Part shown: one piece after another, positions 9,639 to 17,787 of the stretch | Layout: every line of letters starts with the position of its first letter | Position numbering within the stretch: position 1 is the first letter of the stretch | NCBI RefSeq assembly: GCF_001183985.1 | Contig: NZ_LFZW01000001.1 | Span: 1,519,812-1,583,811, forward strand | Length of the DNA stretch: 64,000 nt | Direction: 5' to 3' | DNA from: Peribacillus loiseleuriae | Lineage (GTDB): Bacteria > Bacillota > Bacilli > Bacillales > DSM-1321 | Made by a program: the position numbers and the translations under genes | Notes under the pieces: generated by a model | Seen by the model: the letters and a program-made list of their open reading frames with translations, nothing else | Told to the model about the DNA's origin: nothing | Databases searched by the model: none

Positions 9639-9734
9639 TTTAGCGCCAGAATTTATTTTACGATGAATGTGAGAAATAAAAGTATCTCTTGTCATATCGC
9701 ATTGTAATATGATAATCTCAATTCTGGCACTAAA
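9639..9734. repeat. 96-bp element with 15-bp terminal inverted repeats
   Basis: The left end TTTAGCGCCAGAATT (9639-9653) is the reverse complement of the right end AATTCTGGCACTAAA (9720-9734) except for one base. The interior is AT-rich and has no gene. It lies in the convergent gap between the IMPase gene and ylaF. It looks like a very small MITE-type element or a large RNA hairpin. I saw no second copy in the window. Confidence 0.6.
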
Positions 9735-9774
9735 TCTTTTTTTGTTACTCGTGACTCCTTTGCAAGAGACACTC

Positions 9775-9957
9775 CTACAACTTTCCTTGTTCTCGTAGTT
9801 TTTTTTTTTGGGTAAACCCATACCCCATAATACCTGTTAAAGCAATGAAACAAATAGCGGCGATTGTAATGCTTTTTTCGGCAATTGCAATTCCAATACC
9901 ACTAATGCAGATAACTGCCAATAATGCCAATACAAGGAAGTTCCATTTGATAACCAT
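9775..9957 (-). CDS. ylaF: small membrane protein YlaF (DUF5325-like)
   Basis: This 60-residue protein has two hydrophobic segments (about residues 5-25 and 30-47) followed by a basic tail with KKKLREQGK. Size, topology and location directly upstream of and divergent from typA match B. subtilis YlaF. The ATG at 9957 is chosen over a GTG three codons upstream because AGAGGTG is correctly spaced for it. Function is unknown. It is likely in the cytoplasmic membrane. Confidence 0.8.
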   Translation of the reverse strand: MVIKWNFLVLALLAVICISGIGIAIAEKSITIAAICFIALTGIMGYGFTQKKKLREQGKL

Positions 9958-10000
9958 GATTTTCACCTCTTTTATTTTGTAATGTACAGAATTTCTTGCT

Positions 10001-10027
10001 TTGATTATACTATGTTTGTGATATAAT
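10001..10027 (+). promoter_or_regulatory. probable promoter of typA
   Basis: TTGATT (10001-10006) and TATAAT (10022-10027) are 15 bp apart. A TG dinucleotide one base before the -10 makes an extended -10, which offsets the short spacer. It lies 57 bp before the typA start. Confidence 0.5.
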
Positions 10028-10083
10028 ATGTAAGTTAATGATATAGATATGCTTAAACTAAATTTCCTCTAGGAGTGAATTGT

Positions 10084-11925
10084 TTGAAATTACGTAATGA
10101 TATTAGAAATATAGCCATTATTGCCCACGTTGACCATGGAAAAACGACAATGGTGGATCAATTGCTGAAGCAATCAGGTACTTTTCGTGAGAATGAGCAC
10201 GTAGAAGAACGTGCGATGGATTCCAACGCTATTGAAAAAGAACGTGGAATTACCATTCTTGCGAAAAACACGGCTGTTCAATATAAAGAAACACGTATTA
10301 ATATTCTGGATACACCTGGTCACGCTGACTTTGGTGGAGAAGTAGAACGAATCATGAAAATGGTTGATGGTGTTCTACTAATTGTTGACGCTTATGAAGG
10401 TTGTATGCCACAAACACGCTTTGTTTTGAAAAAAGCATTAGAGCAAAAAATCACGCCAATCGTTGTGGTAAACAAAATTGATAAAGAATCAGCACGTCCA
10501 GGAGAAGTAGTGGATGAAGTACTTGACTTATTTATTGAGCTAGGTGCTGAGGATGATCAATTAGACTTCCCAGTTATTTATGCTTCTGGTATTTCTGGAA
10601 CTGCAAGTGTCGATCCAGATCCAGCTAAACAAGAAGAGGACATGACTCCTTTATTTGAAGCCATTGTTGAAAATATTCCAGCTCCGGTTGATAACAGTGA
10701 TGAACCACTTCAATTCCAAGTGGCATTACTTGATTATAACGACTATGTCGGTCGTATTGGTGTCGGACGTGTTTTCCGCGGGAAAATGCATGTTGGTCAA
10801 CAAGTAGGTTTAATGAAACTTGATGGTTCTGTCAAGCAATTCCGTGTTACAAAAATCTTTGGTTTCATCGGCTTGAAAAAAGTTGAAATCCAAGAGGCTG
10901 TTGCGGGTGACTTGATTGCTGTTTCTGGTATGGAAGATATTAATGTTGGTGAAACGGTTTGTCCAACTGAACACCAAGAAGCTCTTCCTATTCTGCGGAT
11001 TGACGAGCCAACTCTTCAAATGACGTTCTTAGTAAACAACAGTCCATTTGCAGGTCGTGAAGGGAAATATGTTACTGCACGTAAAATTGAAGAGCGCTTA
11101 AGAACTCAACTGCAAACAGATGTGAGCTTAAGAGTTGATAATACAGATTCTCCTGATGTTTGGACGGTTTCAGGACGCGGTGAGCTTCACCTTTCTATTT
11201 TAATTGAAAACATGCGTCGTGAAGGATATGAACTTCAAGTGTCAAAACCAGAAGTTATCGTACGTCTCATTGATGGAGTTCGTTGTGAGCCTATCGAGCG
11301 TGTACAAATTGACGTTCCTGAAGAAAATACTGGATCGATTATGGAATCAATGGGAGCTCGCAAAGGTGAATTGTTGGATATGATTAATAATGGCGGTCAA
11401 GTTCGTCTTATTTTCAACATTCCTGCACGTGGATTAATTGGTTATTCAACAGAATTTTTAACTTTGACACGTGGTTATGGAATTATGAATCATACATTCG
11501 ACAGCTATCAGCCAATGGCAGCTGGGCAAGTTGGTGGAAGACGTCAAGGTGTTCTTGTTTCGATGGAGACAGGAAAAACTACGCAATACGGTACGATGCA
11601 AGTTGAAGATCGAGGCGTGATCTTTATTGAACCGGGTACTGAAATTTATGAAGGTATGATCGTTGGTGAGCATAACCGTGAAAGTGATTTGACTGTTAAC
11701 ATCGTAAAAGCAAAACAAATGACTAACATGCGTTCTGCAAACAAAGACCAAACTTCATCAATGAAAAAACCAAGAATTATGTCGCTTGAAGAAGCTCTTG
11801 AATATTTAAATGACGATGAATACTGTGAAGTAACTCCAGAATCCATCCGTCTTCGTAAAAAAATTCTAGAAAAAAATGAGCGTGAAAAATCAGCGAAAAA
11901 GAAAAAATTTGCTGAAGTTGAATAA
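10084..11925 (+). CDS. typA: translational GTPase TypA/BipA
   Basis: TypA is a ribosome-associated GTPase of the EF-G/LepA class that aids 50S assembly and stress growth. The 613-residue protein has the P-loop AHVDHGKT (residues 14-21), the switch I segment EKERGITILAKNT, DTPGHADFGGEV and NKIDKESARPGE. Later regions include the FNIPARGLIGYSTEFLT stretch typical of BipA. Translation should begin at TTG 10084 (MKLRNDIRN), eight bases after AGGAG; the GTG at 10075 overlaps that Shine-Dalgarno. Position before ylaH matches B. subtilis ylaG. Confidence 0.96.
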   Translation: MKLRNDIRNIAIIAHVDHGKTTMVDQLLKQSGTFRENEHVEERAMDSNAIEKERGITILAKNTAVQYKETRINILDTPGHADFGGEVERIMKMVDGVLLIVDAYEGCMPQTRFVLKKALEQKITPIVVVNKIDKESARPGEVVDEVLDLFIELGAEDDQLDFPVIYASGISGTASVDPDPAKQEEDMTPLFEAIVENIPAPVDNSDEPLQFQVALLDYNDYVGRIGVGRVFRGKMHVGQQVGLMKLDGSVKQFRVTKIFGFIGLKKVEIQEAVAGDLIAVSGMEDINVGETVCPTEHQEALPILRIDEPTLQMTFLVNNSPFAGREGKYVTARKIEERLRTQLQTDVSLRVDNTDSPDVWTVSGRGELHLSILIENMRREGYELQVSKPEVIVRLIDGVRCEPIERVQIDVPEENTGSIMESMGARKGELLDMINNGGQVRLIFNIPARGLIGYSTEFLTLTRGYGIMNHTFDSYQPMAAGQVGGRRQGVLVSMETGKTTQYGTMQVEDRGVIFIEPGTEIYEGMIVGEHNRESDLTVNIVKAKQMTNMRSANKDQTSSMKKPRIMSLEEALEYLNDDEYCEVTPESIRLRKKILEKNEREKSAKKKKFAEVE

Positions 11926-11953
11926 TAAATAACTGCCTCTAGGAGGGATTGAA

Positions 11954-12262
11954 ATGGATATACAGGAGCGGCTGTCATTTTTTGCAGCTCTATACCGAGT
12001 TGATGAAAATCCTGAAGCTGGTATGTGGTACCTGTATTTAACGATTTTTGCACTTTGTGTTATCGTCTATCAGTTAGGGTTTGCGAAAAAACTACCACTG
12101 CTAAAGAATGTAGTCATTTATGCAATTATGGCTCTTGGTTGTACCGTTATGTCCTTCCTAGCAGTTTTTCTTCCGATGGGTGAGGCACTTGCTATTGCAG
12201 CTTTTGTCCTTGGAATTTATAAGTATCGCTTGCATAATTCAAGAACAGAAAAGCAGGTTTAG
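11954..12262 (+). CDS. ylaH: YlaH-like membrane protein
   Basis: This 102-residue integral membrane protein has three hydrophobic stretches (about residues 24-42, 50-67 and 72-90) and matches the YlaH-like family by composition and by position after typA. AGGAGGGATT precedes the ATG. Function is unknown. It is probably co-transcribed with typA (28-bp gap), and a strong bidirectional terminator follows at 12298-12349. Confidence 0.85.
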   Translation: MDIQERLSFFAALYRVDENPEAGMWYLYLTIFALCVIVYQLGFAKKLPLLKNVVIYAIMALGCTVMSFLAVFLPMGEALAIAAFVLGIYKYRLHNSRTEKQV

Positions 12263-12297
12263 AAAGCTTGCTTGATTCTTGTAATGATGATTGACTA

Positions 12298-12349
12298 CCA
12301 CTATAAAAAAGAGGCTAATCCACTTGGATTAGCCTCTTTTTTATAGTGG
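12298..12349. terminator. strong bidirectional terminator after ylaH
   Basis: The arm CCACTATAAAAAAGAGGCTA with AATCC pairs perfectly with its complement ending in CTCTTTTTTATAGTGG, around a short ACTT loop. A and T runs flank the stem on both strands. Confidence 0.95.
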
Positions 12350-13006
12350 TAGTTTCATGTTTAAACGTGCAGTATGAAAAGGATGTTAAATCATTTGAAT
12401 CTATGATGGGGGAATAGATAGGCTAAAAGGTTGCGAGGAGGATAAGAATAATAGTGAAGGCAATTTACTTATGTATGGACTACACTTTTGCATATATGAA
12501 CAAAAACGCGTGAGTATTATTGTTTAAAGTTGAAGCAAACAAATGTAAATAAAGTGATACTATCGTGAACGGTTTTTAAGTGAAGAAAGAATTTTTTCAC
12601 TTAGTACTTGGTATTTAACCTTCACTTACCAGAATTAGGAAATAGTTAACGTTAGAATAACTAATTTATTAAAACTAAGGGCTGATGGTATTAGTTTTAA
12701 TGGATTTTAATCTCTAGTGAAAGCTTTAGGTTAGTGTGCTTGAAGGTGAACAAGGTTGTCTAATTGCTTGCGGGGCATCTGTGCGCCTTTATGTCACTAA
12801 CAGCTACGCCATGAGTCAATTAATCGACTCATGGCGTAGCTGTATTTAATAGTATCCGTATGTAAGACCACATCTTTTGATGCTAATGTTCTTCTCTTAG
12901 AGCGGTATTTGGCTATAAAAAATGATTTGGTTGTGCCAGGGGGCTGTTAGAACGTGATTAAGATTGACCGGACTTTACAACACATAATTTTTATACTGAT
13001 TAGTGC
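12350..13006. other. long intergenic region, no gene; one orphan palindrome
   Basis: About 650 bp between the ylaH terminator and a family A repeat. Stop codons are frequent in all frames and I found no credible gene or remnant. The only structure is a perfect palindrome at 12801-12842. Confidence 0.6.
12801..12842. repeat. orphan perfect palindrome (17-bp arms, 8-nt loop)
   Basis: CAGCTACGCCATGAGTC pairs with GACTCATGGCGTAGCTG around AATTAATC. There is no T run and no gene ends nearby. It could be the leftover terminator of a lost gene, a protein-binding site or part of a repeat. Confidence 0.85.
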
Positions 13007-13137
13007 GTGTTCAAAAAGGAGGATAAAAAGAGCCGAGAAGTTCGAGGACCGAAGCGTATACAGTAATACGTGAGGACCGGAAAGACAGAGCAACGAAGAA
13101 ATTCGACAGCTATTTTTCCTGGACTTTTTGAACAGAC
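13007..13137 (+). repeat. family A repeat, copy 1 (short form)
   Basis: It begins GTGTTCAAAAAGGAGGATAA, continues AAAGAGCCGAGAAGTTCG and ends CTGGACTTTTTGAACAGAC. The outermost TGTTCAAAAA and TTTTTGAACA are inverted repeats. Related copies are at 16011-16218, 37211-37320 (inverted), 45522-45735, 48868-49078 and 60281-60428. No gene lies inside. Confidence 0.92.
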
Positions 13138-13240
13138 TCTGATAAGGAGTACATATAAAAAATAATGAAGAGACGTTGAATCTAGTTCATTTTGTTAGTG
13201 GTTTAAAGAAAAATTCTTGCTAAATGACAAATGGGAATAT

Positions 13241-13441
13241 TCACCATTCATCATCCTTCTTAACCGTTCGATAAAGTCTGAAATTACCTGTATCAATACG
13301 TGCATTTGTTTTTACTTCAATTCTCTGATGGCATTCTTGACACATATATGTATGTATAGGGCGATTTCGGAGCTTTTTTGCTTCTGGAGAATCCGTAGGA
13401 ATGGGTTCAACTTTATCGCAAATTACACATTTTACATTCAT
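13241..13441 (-). CDS. ylaI: YlaI family zinc-ribbon protein (DUF2197)
   Basis: This 66-residue protein has two CxxC pairs (Cys5/Cys8 and Cys34/Cys37) that should hold a structural zinc. It matches YlaI by size, motif and location between ylaH and ylaJ. GAGGTT precedes the ATG on the minus strand. Function is unknown. The 310 bp separating it from ylaJ, with a terminator between, suggest its own promoter. Confidence 0.9.
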   Translation of the reverse strand: MNVKCVICDKVEPIPTDSPEAKKLRNRPIHTYMCQECHQRIEVKTNARIDTGNFRLYRTVKKDDEW

Positions 13442-13590
13442 AGTAAGAACCTCTTTCGATATAAAAAATTGTTAATAAAACGATTTTGGTTAAGATGAGC
13501 TGGAGATTAACAGCGTTAGATGACACAGCTTTAACAAAAAACATTGATAATTTAGTATACCACGTTTTTTAGATAATGAAGAAATGTAAA

Positions 13591-13618
13591 GCAAAAAGAA
13601 GAGGAATAACCCCTCTCC
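13591..13618 (-). terminator. terminator after ylaJ (minus strand)
   Basis: Read on the minus strand, AGAGGGG and CCTCT form a small stem followed by TCTTTTT. It lies downstream of ylaJ and upstream of ylaI. Confidence 0.6.
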
Positions 13619-13649
13619 TAATGAGTAAGTATTTCTTCATAGAACCTTT

Positions 13650-13712
13650 ACCCTCTCTTAACATATAGTAAATAATTATCTATGTTGTTTATGGTATATA
13701 TGAAGAGAGGGT
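13650..13712. repeat. large hairpin downstream of ylaJ
   Basis: ACCCTCTCTT (13650-13659) pairs with AAGAGAGGGT (13703-13712). AACATA and TATGTT can extend the fold asymmetrically inside. No T run follows on either strand, so I list it as structure rather than as a terminator. Confidence 0.55.
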
Positions 13713-13751
13713 GCTTAGTTCGAAAGTAAACTCGCCGTACGATGATTCCTT

Positions 13752-14351
13752 TTATTTATGTCCATTCGATTGCTTTTCCTGTTTGTCATCCAAATTCTTT
13801 TTTTCATGATTATTTAAATTCCCTTTTTGTTCTTCAATGGCTTTTGCAGGAGTGGGGTCTTGAATATCCCCTGGAACTTCTGGGATAATTCTTGATGTAA
13901 TGTCCGAAAGTTCATTTAAGACTCCGCGAACGGGCTTTCCATTTTGGATATCTTTAGCCACTTCTTTAATCCGTGCATTTAAGTCCGGATCAGCAACAAC
14001 TACGGCCTTAGCTCCAAATGGGTCATGTTTTAATGTTTCTCCAACTGAATATTTGATCGTCCCAACCTGTGAGCGATCGATATCAGAATCAATATCTATC
14101 CCAACAATAGCATAATCACCAAAAACAACTGCAGTTGCATCATTTACATGAGGAATTTTTGAAGCTAAATCAATAAGTCTTTGAGCAGTGTCAGAATTTG
14201 TTGCCTGATCTGTTTGTTGAATCGTTGAATAATTCACATTTTTTGCTTGTTGTTTCTTCGTATTTACATTCTCTTGACCTTGTTGATTTGAAGAACAGCC
14301 ATTTAATAAAAGAAAACTGGCAAACAAATAAGGAATTATGCGATTTATCAT
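13752..14351 (-). CDS. ylaJ: YhcN/YlaJ family sporulation lipoprotein
   Basis: This 199-residue lipoprotein has a signal peptide ending in the lipobox LLNGC (lipidated Cys19). It is followed by a low-complexity Gln/Asn/Lys-rich linker and a YhcN/YlaJ domain (about residues 55-150: AQRLIDLASKIPHVNDATAV onwards). The tail is very hydrophilic. Family members are made in the sporulating cell and are found in spores or affect germination and outgrowth. GGAGGGACAA precedes the ATG. It is divergent from ylaK. Confidence 0.9.
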   Translation of the reverse strand: MINRIIPYLFASFLLLNGCSSNQQGQENVNTKKQQAKNVNYSTIQQTDQATNSDTAQRLIDLASKIPHVNDATAVVFGDYAIVGIDIDSDIDRSQVGTIKYSVGETLKHDPFGAKAVVVADPDLNARIKEVAKDIQNGKPVRGVLNELSDITSRIIPEVPGDIQDPTPAKAIEEQKGNLNNHEKKNLDDKQEKQSNGHK

Positions 14352-14681
14352 GTATTGTCCCTCCTTTATGTTCGTATTTTTTCATATGCTTTTCTAGATT
14401 ATCAAAGGTAACTATCCACAAGTATATGGAGTCGTAATGCATAAACTAATGGAAGTTTCCTTTATAGTCTGTAATTGTTCTTCTATTTTATGCAGATTGA
14501 CATATATTTTATCAACAGTCGTCTCGTCCACTATAAAAGGTGGCATTCACCATAGGTTTCATTAATCAAGCAAATAAAAAAATGTGAAAGGATACGCCGG
14601 TGGAACTTTATCATGTATTAAGTCACCACCTTGAATAACAACACAAATATTCCGACAAAAGATTAGGCGGGAGGCGTCCTT
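14352..14681. other. divergent ylaJ/ylaK control region
   Basis: About 330 bp between divergent start codons. It must hold both promoters. A TTGACA occurs at 14498-14503 but I could not pair it with a good -10, so I call no specific promoter. The GGGAGGCG before ylaK lies about 6 bases from its TTG. Confidence 0.5.
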
Positions 14682-16010
14682 TTGAACAAAATTTATGTGT
14701 TAGATACGAATGTTTTACTGCAGGATCCATACGCTATTTTTTCGTTTGAAGACAATCAGGTTATCATTCCTGCAGTTGTATTGGAAGAATTGGATTCAAA
14801 GAAAAGATATATGGATGAAATCGGCAGGAATGCGAGACAAGTCTCAAAGCTAATAGACGGTTTTCGCGAAAAAGGAAAATTGCATCACGGGATCCTGCTC
14901 CATAATGGTGGGGAATTAAGAATTGAGTTGAACCATCGTTCTTTTCATGAACTCCAAGAAATTTTTATCGAGAAGACAAATGATAATCGAATACTCGCAG
15001 TAGCCAAAAACCTTTCACTTGAAGAACAAACGAAAAAAAATGGCAAGTCAGTCATTTTAGTTAGTAAAGATACACTTGTTCGTGTGAAGGCTGATGCAAT
15101 TGGATTACTATCACAAGATTTTCTAAATGATCGAGTTGTTGAATTAGATCATATTTATAGTGGCTTTCAAGAAATATTAGTTTCACGAGAGCTACTTAAT
15201 CAATTTTATGGAAAAGGAAGTCTACTTGTTTCAAGTATTACCAAAGAAACACTACATCCTAATCAATTTATATTGATGAAAGATATTCTAGGCACTTCCG
15301 CTTCGGCTGTTGCTCTTGTTGATTTCACTGGAAAGACCGCAAGAAAGTTGATCTTTGATGAAGATCATATATGGGGAATTAAAGCTAGAAATGTTCAGCA
15401 GATTATGGCAATGGAGATGCTGCTTAGATCGGATATTCCACTCGTTACACTAATTGGAAAAGCAGGTACAGGCAAGACGCTTATGGCTCTTGCGGCAGGC
15501 TTAATGCAAACTGAAGATCTTGGCCGATATAAAAAGCTACTTGTTGCAAGGCCAATCGTGCCGGTTGGAAAGGATATAGGATATTTGCCAGGGGAAAAGG
15601 AAGAAAAACTAAGACCATGGATGCAGCCGATATTTGATAATTTAGAGTACTTATTTAACACAAAGAAGCCAGGAGAATTGGATGCAATTTTGGCAGGGAT
15701 GAGTTCGATTGAGGTCGAAGCACTCACATATATTCGAGGTCGAAGCATACCTGATCAATTTATCATAATAGATGAAGCTCAAAACCTTACAAAACATGAA
15801 GTAAAAACGATTTTGACGAGGGTTGGCGAAAGAAGTAAAATCGTATTGATGGGGGACCCCGAGCAGATAGACCATCCGTATCTTGATGAATATAATAATG
15901 GGCTAACCTATGTAGTGGAGAAATTTAAAGAACAGCAGATTGCAGGTCATGTAAAATTAATAAAAGGAGAAAGGTCTGGTTTGGCCCAGCTAGCCGCCAA
16001 TCTACTTTAA
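14682..16010 (+). CDS. ylaK: PIN domain-PhoH family ATPase (YlaK/PhoH2)
   Basis: This 442-residue fusion has an N-terminal PIN ribonuclease domain (MNKIYVLDTNVLLQDP with conserved acidic residues, about residues 1-140) and a C-terminal PhoH ATPase domain. Walker A GKAGTGKT is at residues 259-266, with FIIIDEAQNLT as Walker B. PhoH2 proteins act as ATP-driven RNA helicase/nucleases in other bacteria; that activity is inferred here. The start is TTG 14682, supported by GGGAGGCG. Location matches B. subtilis ylaK. Family A copy 2 follows the stop codon directly. Confidence 0.93.
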   Translation: MNKIYVLDTNVLLQDPYAIFSFEDNQVIIPAVVLEELDSKKRYMDEIGRNARQVSKLIDGFREKGKLHHGILLHNGGELRIELNHRSFHELQEIFIEKTNDNRILAVAKNLSLEEQTKKNGKSVILVSKDTLVRVKADAIGLLSQDFLNDRVVELDHIYSGFQEILVSRELLNQFYGKGSLLVSSITKETLHPNQFILMKDILGTSASAVALVDFTGKTARKLIFDEDHIWGIKARNVQQIMAMEMLLRSDIPLVTLIGKAGTGKTLMALAAGLMQTEDLGRYKKLLVARPIVPVGKDIGYLPGEKEEKLRPWMQPIFDNLEYLFNTKKPGELDAILAGMSSIEVEALTYIRGRSIPDQFIIIDEAQNLTKHEVKTILTRVGERSKIVLMGDPEQIDHPYLDEYNNGLTYVVEKFKEQQIAGHVKLIKGERSGLAQLAANLL

Positions 16011-16218
16011 GTACGTTTAAAAAGGAGAATAAAAAGAGTCGAGAAGTTTGCGATCGTCTCTAGCCATGCGCATATACAGTAATACGTGAGGACCGGACTT
16101 GCACAGGCTATGCTGACTTCTGTGTTGCGCACAGAACGTGCGGATCTTAACAGAAGGTCATTCATGAGATTTGATGCAATTCGTAAGCTTTTTTACCGGA
16201 TTTTTTGAACAACCTCTT
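16011..16218 (+). repeat. family A repeat, copy 2 (long form)
   Basis: This copy is about 205 bp long. Its start (AAAAAGGAGAATAAAAAGAG) and end (TTTTTTACCGGATTTTTTGAAC) match the other copies. Like copy 4 at 45522-45735 it keeps an internal block with CTTGCACAGG, GCTGACTTCT and AGAAGGTCATT that copies 1 and 5 lack. It fills most of the convergent gap between ylaK and ylaL. Confidence 0.9.
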
Positions 16219-16290
16219 TAAGAAAAAAGTTGTTCCATGACGAAGAGTCGGTAAAATAATCAGACACTTTGTCATGGAGCTAAGATTATA

Positions 16291-16788
16291 TTAACGAATA
16301 ATAAATGCGCGTACATCTTTAATTGGCTGCTTTATATTGGATCCATCTCCAAAATAAATGTACATTGGCCCATTTTCTTTTATAGGCCTTCCATCGATAG
16401 AAAAACCTAGAACAAATGCTTCGGCATCTTCTTTAGTGAACACTTGTTCAGTATCCGCTGTTTTGACTACAACTTCAGAGGCATCGGAATTAGGTTCAGC
16501 GTTATCAAGAAAAGGCTTGAAAGGAATGACAAACGTACCTTCTAATAGACGTTGTTTCTCAAACTTTCTTTCTGTCTTTAATGTTGGGGGCATTGTTGCT
16601 CCCTCGCGGATTTCTTTTTCCCAATGCTTTGAAGCTGCAATCGTATATTCCTCTAATTCATTTTCCGCTTTTTTTTCAGCTTGAAAATAGGTTTCAAGCT
16701 CAACTTTACGATCGTCAAAAATCCATACTCCTGGATCTAATGTTATTGAAAATTTCACTTTTCCTTGAATAAATACGATGGATTCCAT
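16291..16788 (-). CDS. ylaL: YlaL-like protein of unknown function
   Basis: This 165-residue protein begins MESIVFIQGKVKFSITLDPG, a start close to that of B. subtilis YlaL, and continues VWIFDDRKVELETYF. It is acidic, has no signal peptide or membrane segment and has a predicted helical centre (AEKKAENELEEYTIAASKHW). Function is unknown. AGAGAGG lies upstream of the ATG on the minus strand. It is convergent with ylaK. Confidence 0.85.
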   Translation of the reverse strand: MESIVFIQGKVKFSITLDPGVWIFDDRKVELETYFQAEKKAENELEEYTIAASKHWEKEIREGATMPPTLKTERKFEKQRLLEGTFVIPFKPFLDNAEPNSDASEVVVKTADTEQVFTKEDAEAFVLGFSIDGRPIKENGPMYIYFGDGSNIKQPIKDVRAFIIR

Positions 16789-17155
16789 CTATGAACATTC
16801 CTCTCTCTATGTATGGTCAAAAAGATCTTAATAATAATTATACAAGAATAAGTATAAAGAAACTTGCTAAAAAAGTCACAGAAAACCTTTTCATTTGTCC
16901 AGGTGGATTCAAAGTCGTTTTCCTAAATGGATTTTGTGCGCGTCTAAGCTTCCTGAAGCAATCAGTTTGTCCTTATAGAATTAAGACGTTAATGTTTTTC
17001 GAAGAGTCATAATGGCTAACTATTATATGTTCGACTAGATAGATTATTGTAGACAAGAACTAGTGACGGTTTTTCTAATTACCCTTGCTTTTTTAGACGA
17101 CTAAGGGTAAGATTTATAGATAAGAATGTACGCTTCATTGGCGGGGGGATTTCAT
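16789..17155. other. ylaL/ylaN divergent region, no gene called
   Basis: About 370 bp. B. subtilis has another gene (ylaM, glutaminase) here; nothing like it is present. An open frame at 16791-17012 lacks a Shine-Dalgarno and resembles nothing I know, so I do not call it. A partial inverted repeat (CCCTTGCTTTTTTAGA near 17082, CTAAGGGTAAGA near 17101) could be a weak hairpin. Confidence 0.5.
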
Positions 17156-17437
17156 ATGGCATCTGAAATGCTTGTCAATCATCAAGAAAAAGCCTATGCT
17201 TTATTAAAAGCAGATGCTGACAAGATTCTTAAATTGATAAAAGTACAAATGGATAATTTAACTATGCCTCAATGTCCTCTATATGAAGAGGTTCTAGATA
17301 CTCAAATGTACGGCCTATCTCGTGAAATAGATTTCGCTGTTCGTTTAGGTTTAGTCGATGAGACGGAAGGAAAGTCACTCTTAGAATCGCTTGAGAGGGA
17401 ACTATCTGCTTTACATGAGGCTTCTTTACGAAAATAA
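17156..17437 (+). CDS. ylaN: YlaN, iron-responsive Fur-interacting protein
   Basis: This 93-residue helical protein is strongly conserved in Bacillales: [20 protein letters not shown] and [19 protein letters not shown] are hallmark stretches. Established work on B. subtilis and Staphylococcus aureus homologues links YlaN to iron: it binds Fe(II) and/or Fur and relieves Fur repression under iron limitation. The ATG at 17156 is chosen over an in-frame ATG at 17126 because GGGGGG is properly spaced and MASEML matches family starts. In B. subtilis ftsW follows; here a terminator and then pycA follow. Confidence 0.93.
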   Translation: MASEMLVNHQEKAYALLKADADKILKLIKVQMDNLTMPQCPLYEEVLDTQMYGLSREIDFAVRLGLVDETEGKSLLESLERELSALHEASLRK

Positions 17438-17451
17438 TATAGTAAGAAATT

Positions 17452-17488
17452 AACTCAAACGAATCATCATAGTTGTTTGAGTTTTTTT
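17452..17488 (+). terminator. rho-independent terminator after ylaN
   Basis: AACTCAAAC (17452-17460) pairs with GTTTGAGTT (17475-17483), and the T tract runs to 17488. Confidence 0.85.
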
Positions 17489-17722
17489 ATATAATTCTAT
17501 CTTATTATACTAGATTCCTATTATTGTTATATACTTTTTTATTAACATTGTATTATACTAAGCAATAATAAATTCTATAATCAAAACTATTTTGAATTTT
17601 AAAAAATGATTGACTAAAATGTTTTTTTGGACCAAAATTATGAGTAAAAATGTCGTAATGTTCAAACTATGCCTCATAATAAAAGTTGTTTAAATGTGTA
17701 ATAACTATGTGTGAATAAGATC
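17489..17722. other. AT-rich spacer where ftsW lies in B. subtilis
   Basis: Very AT-rich and without an open frame. B. subtilis carries ftsW (ylaO) between ylaN and pycA. I see no remnant of it here. Confidence 0.6.
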
Positions 17723-17750
17723 TTGATTTGATTCTTGCTCTTTTTACAAT
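17723..17750 (+). promoter_or_regulatory. probable pycA promoter
   Basis: TTGATT (17723-17728) and TACAAT (17745-17750) are 16 bp apart, 37 bp before the pycA start codon. The match is partial. Confidence 0.45.
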
Positions 17751-17787
17751 ATACAAATGAAAAATACATAAAAGTAGGTGTGAGTTA

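Noticed and set aside
11646..12053. Minus-strand open frame across the end of typA and start of ylaH
   Set aside because: It overlaps two confident genes and has low-complexity Phe/Ser-rich composition expected of an antisense frame.
12350..13006. Prophage or transposon remnant in the long ylaH-ylaI gap
   Set aside because: No integrase, transposase or protein fragment is recognisable in any frame.
13007..13060. AAGGAGGATAAAAA in family A repeats as a ribosome site for a small conserved peptide
   Set aside because: No start codon at suitable spacing opens a frame shared by the copies.
16791..17012. 73-codon plus-strand frame between ylaL and ylaN
   Set aside because: No Shine-Dalgarno and no recognisable family, and it begins opposite the ylaL ribosome site.
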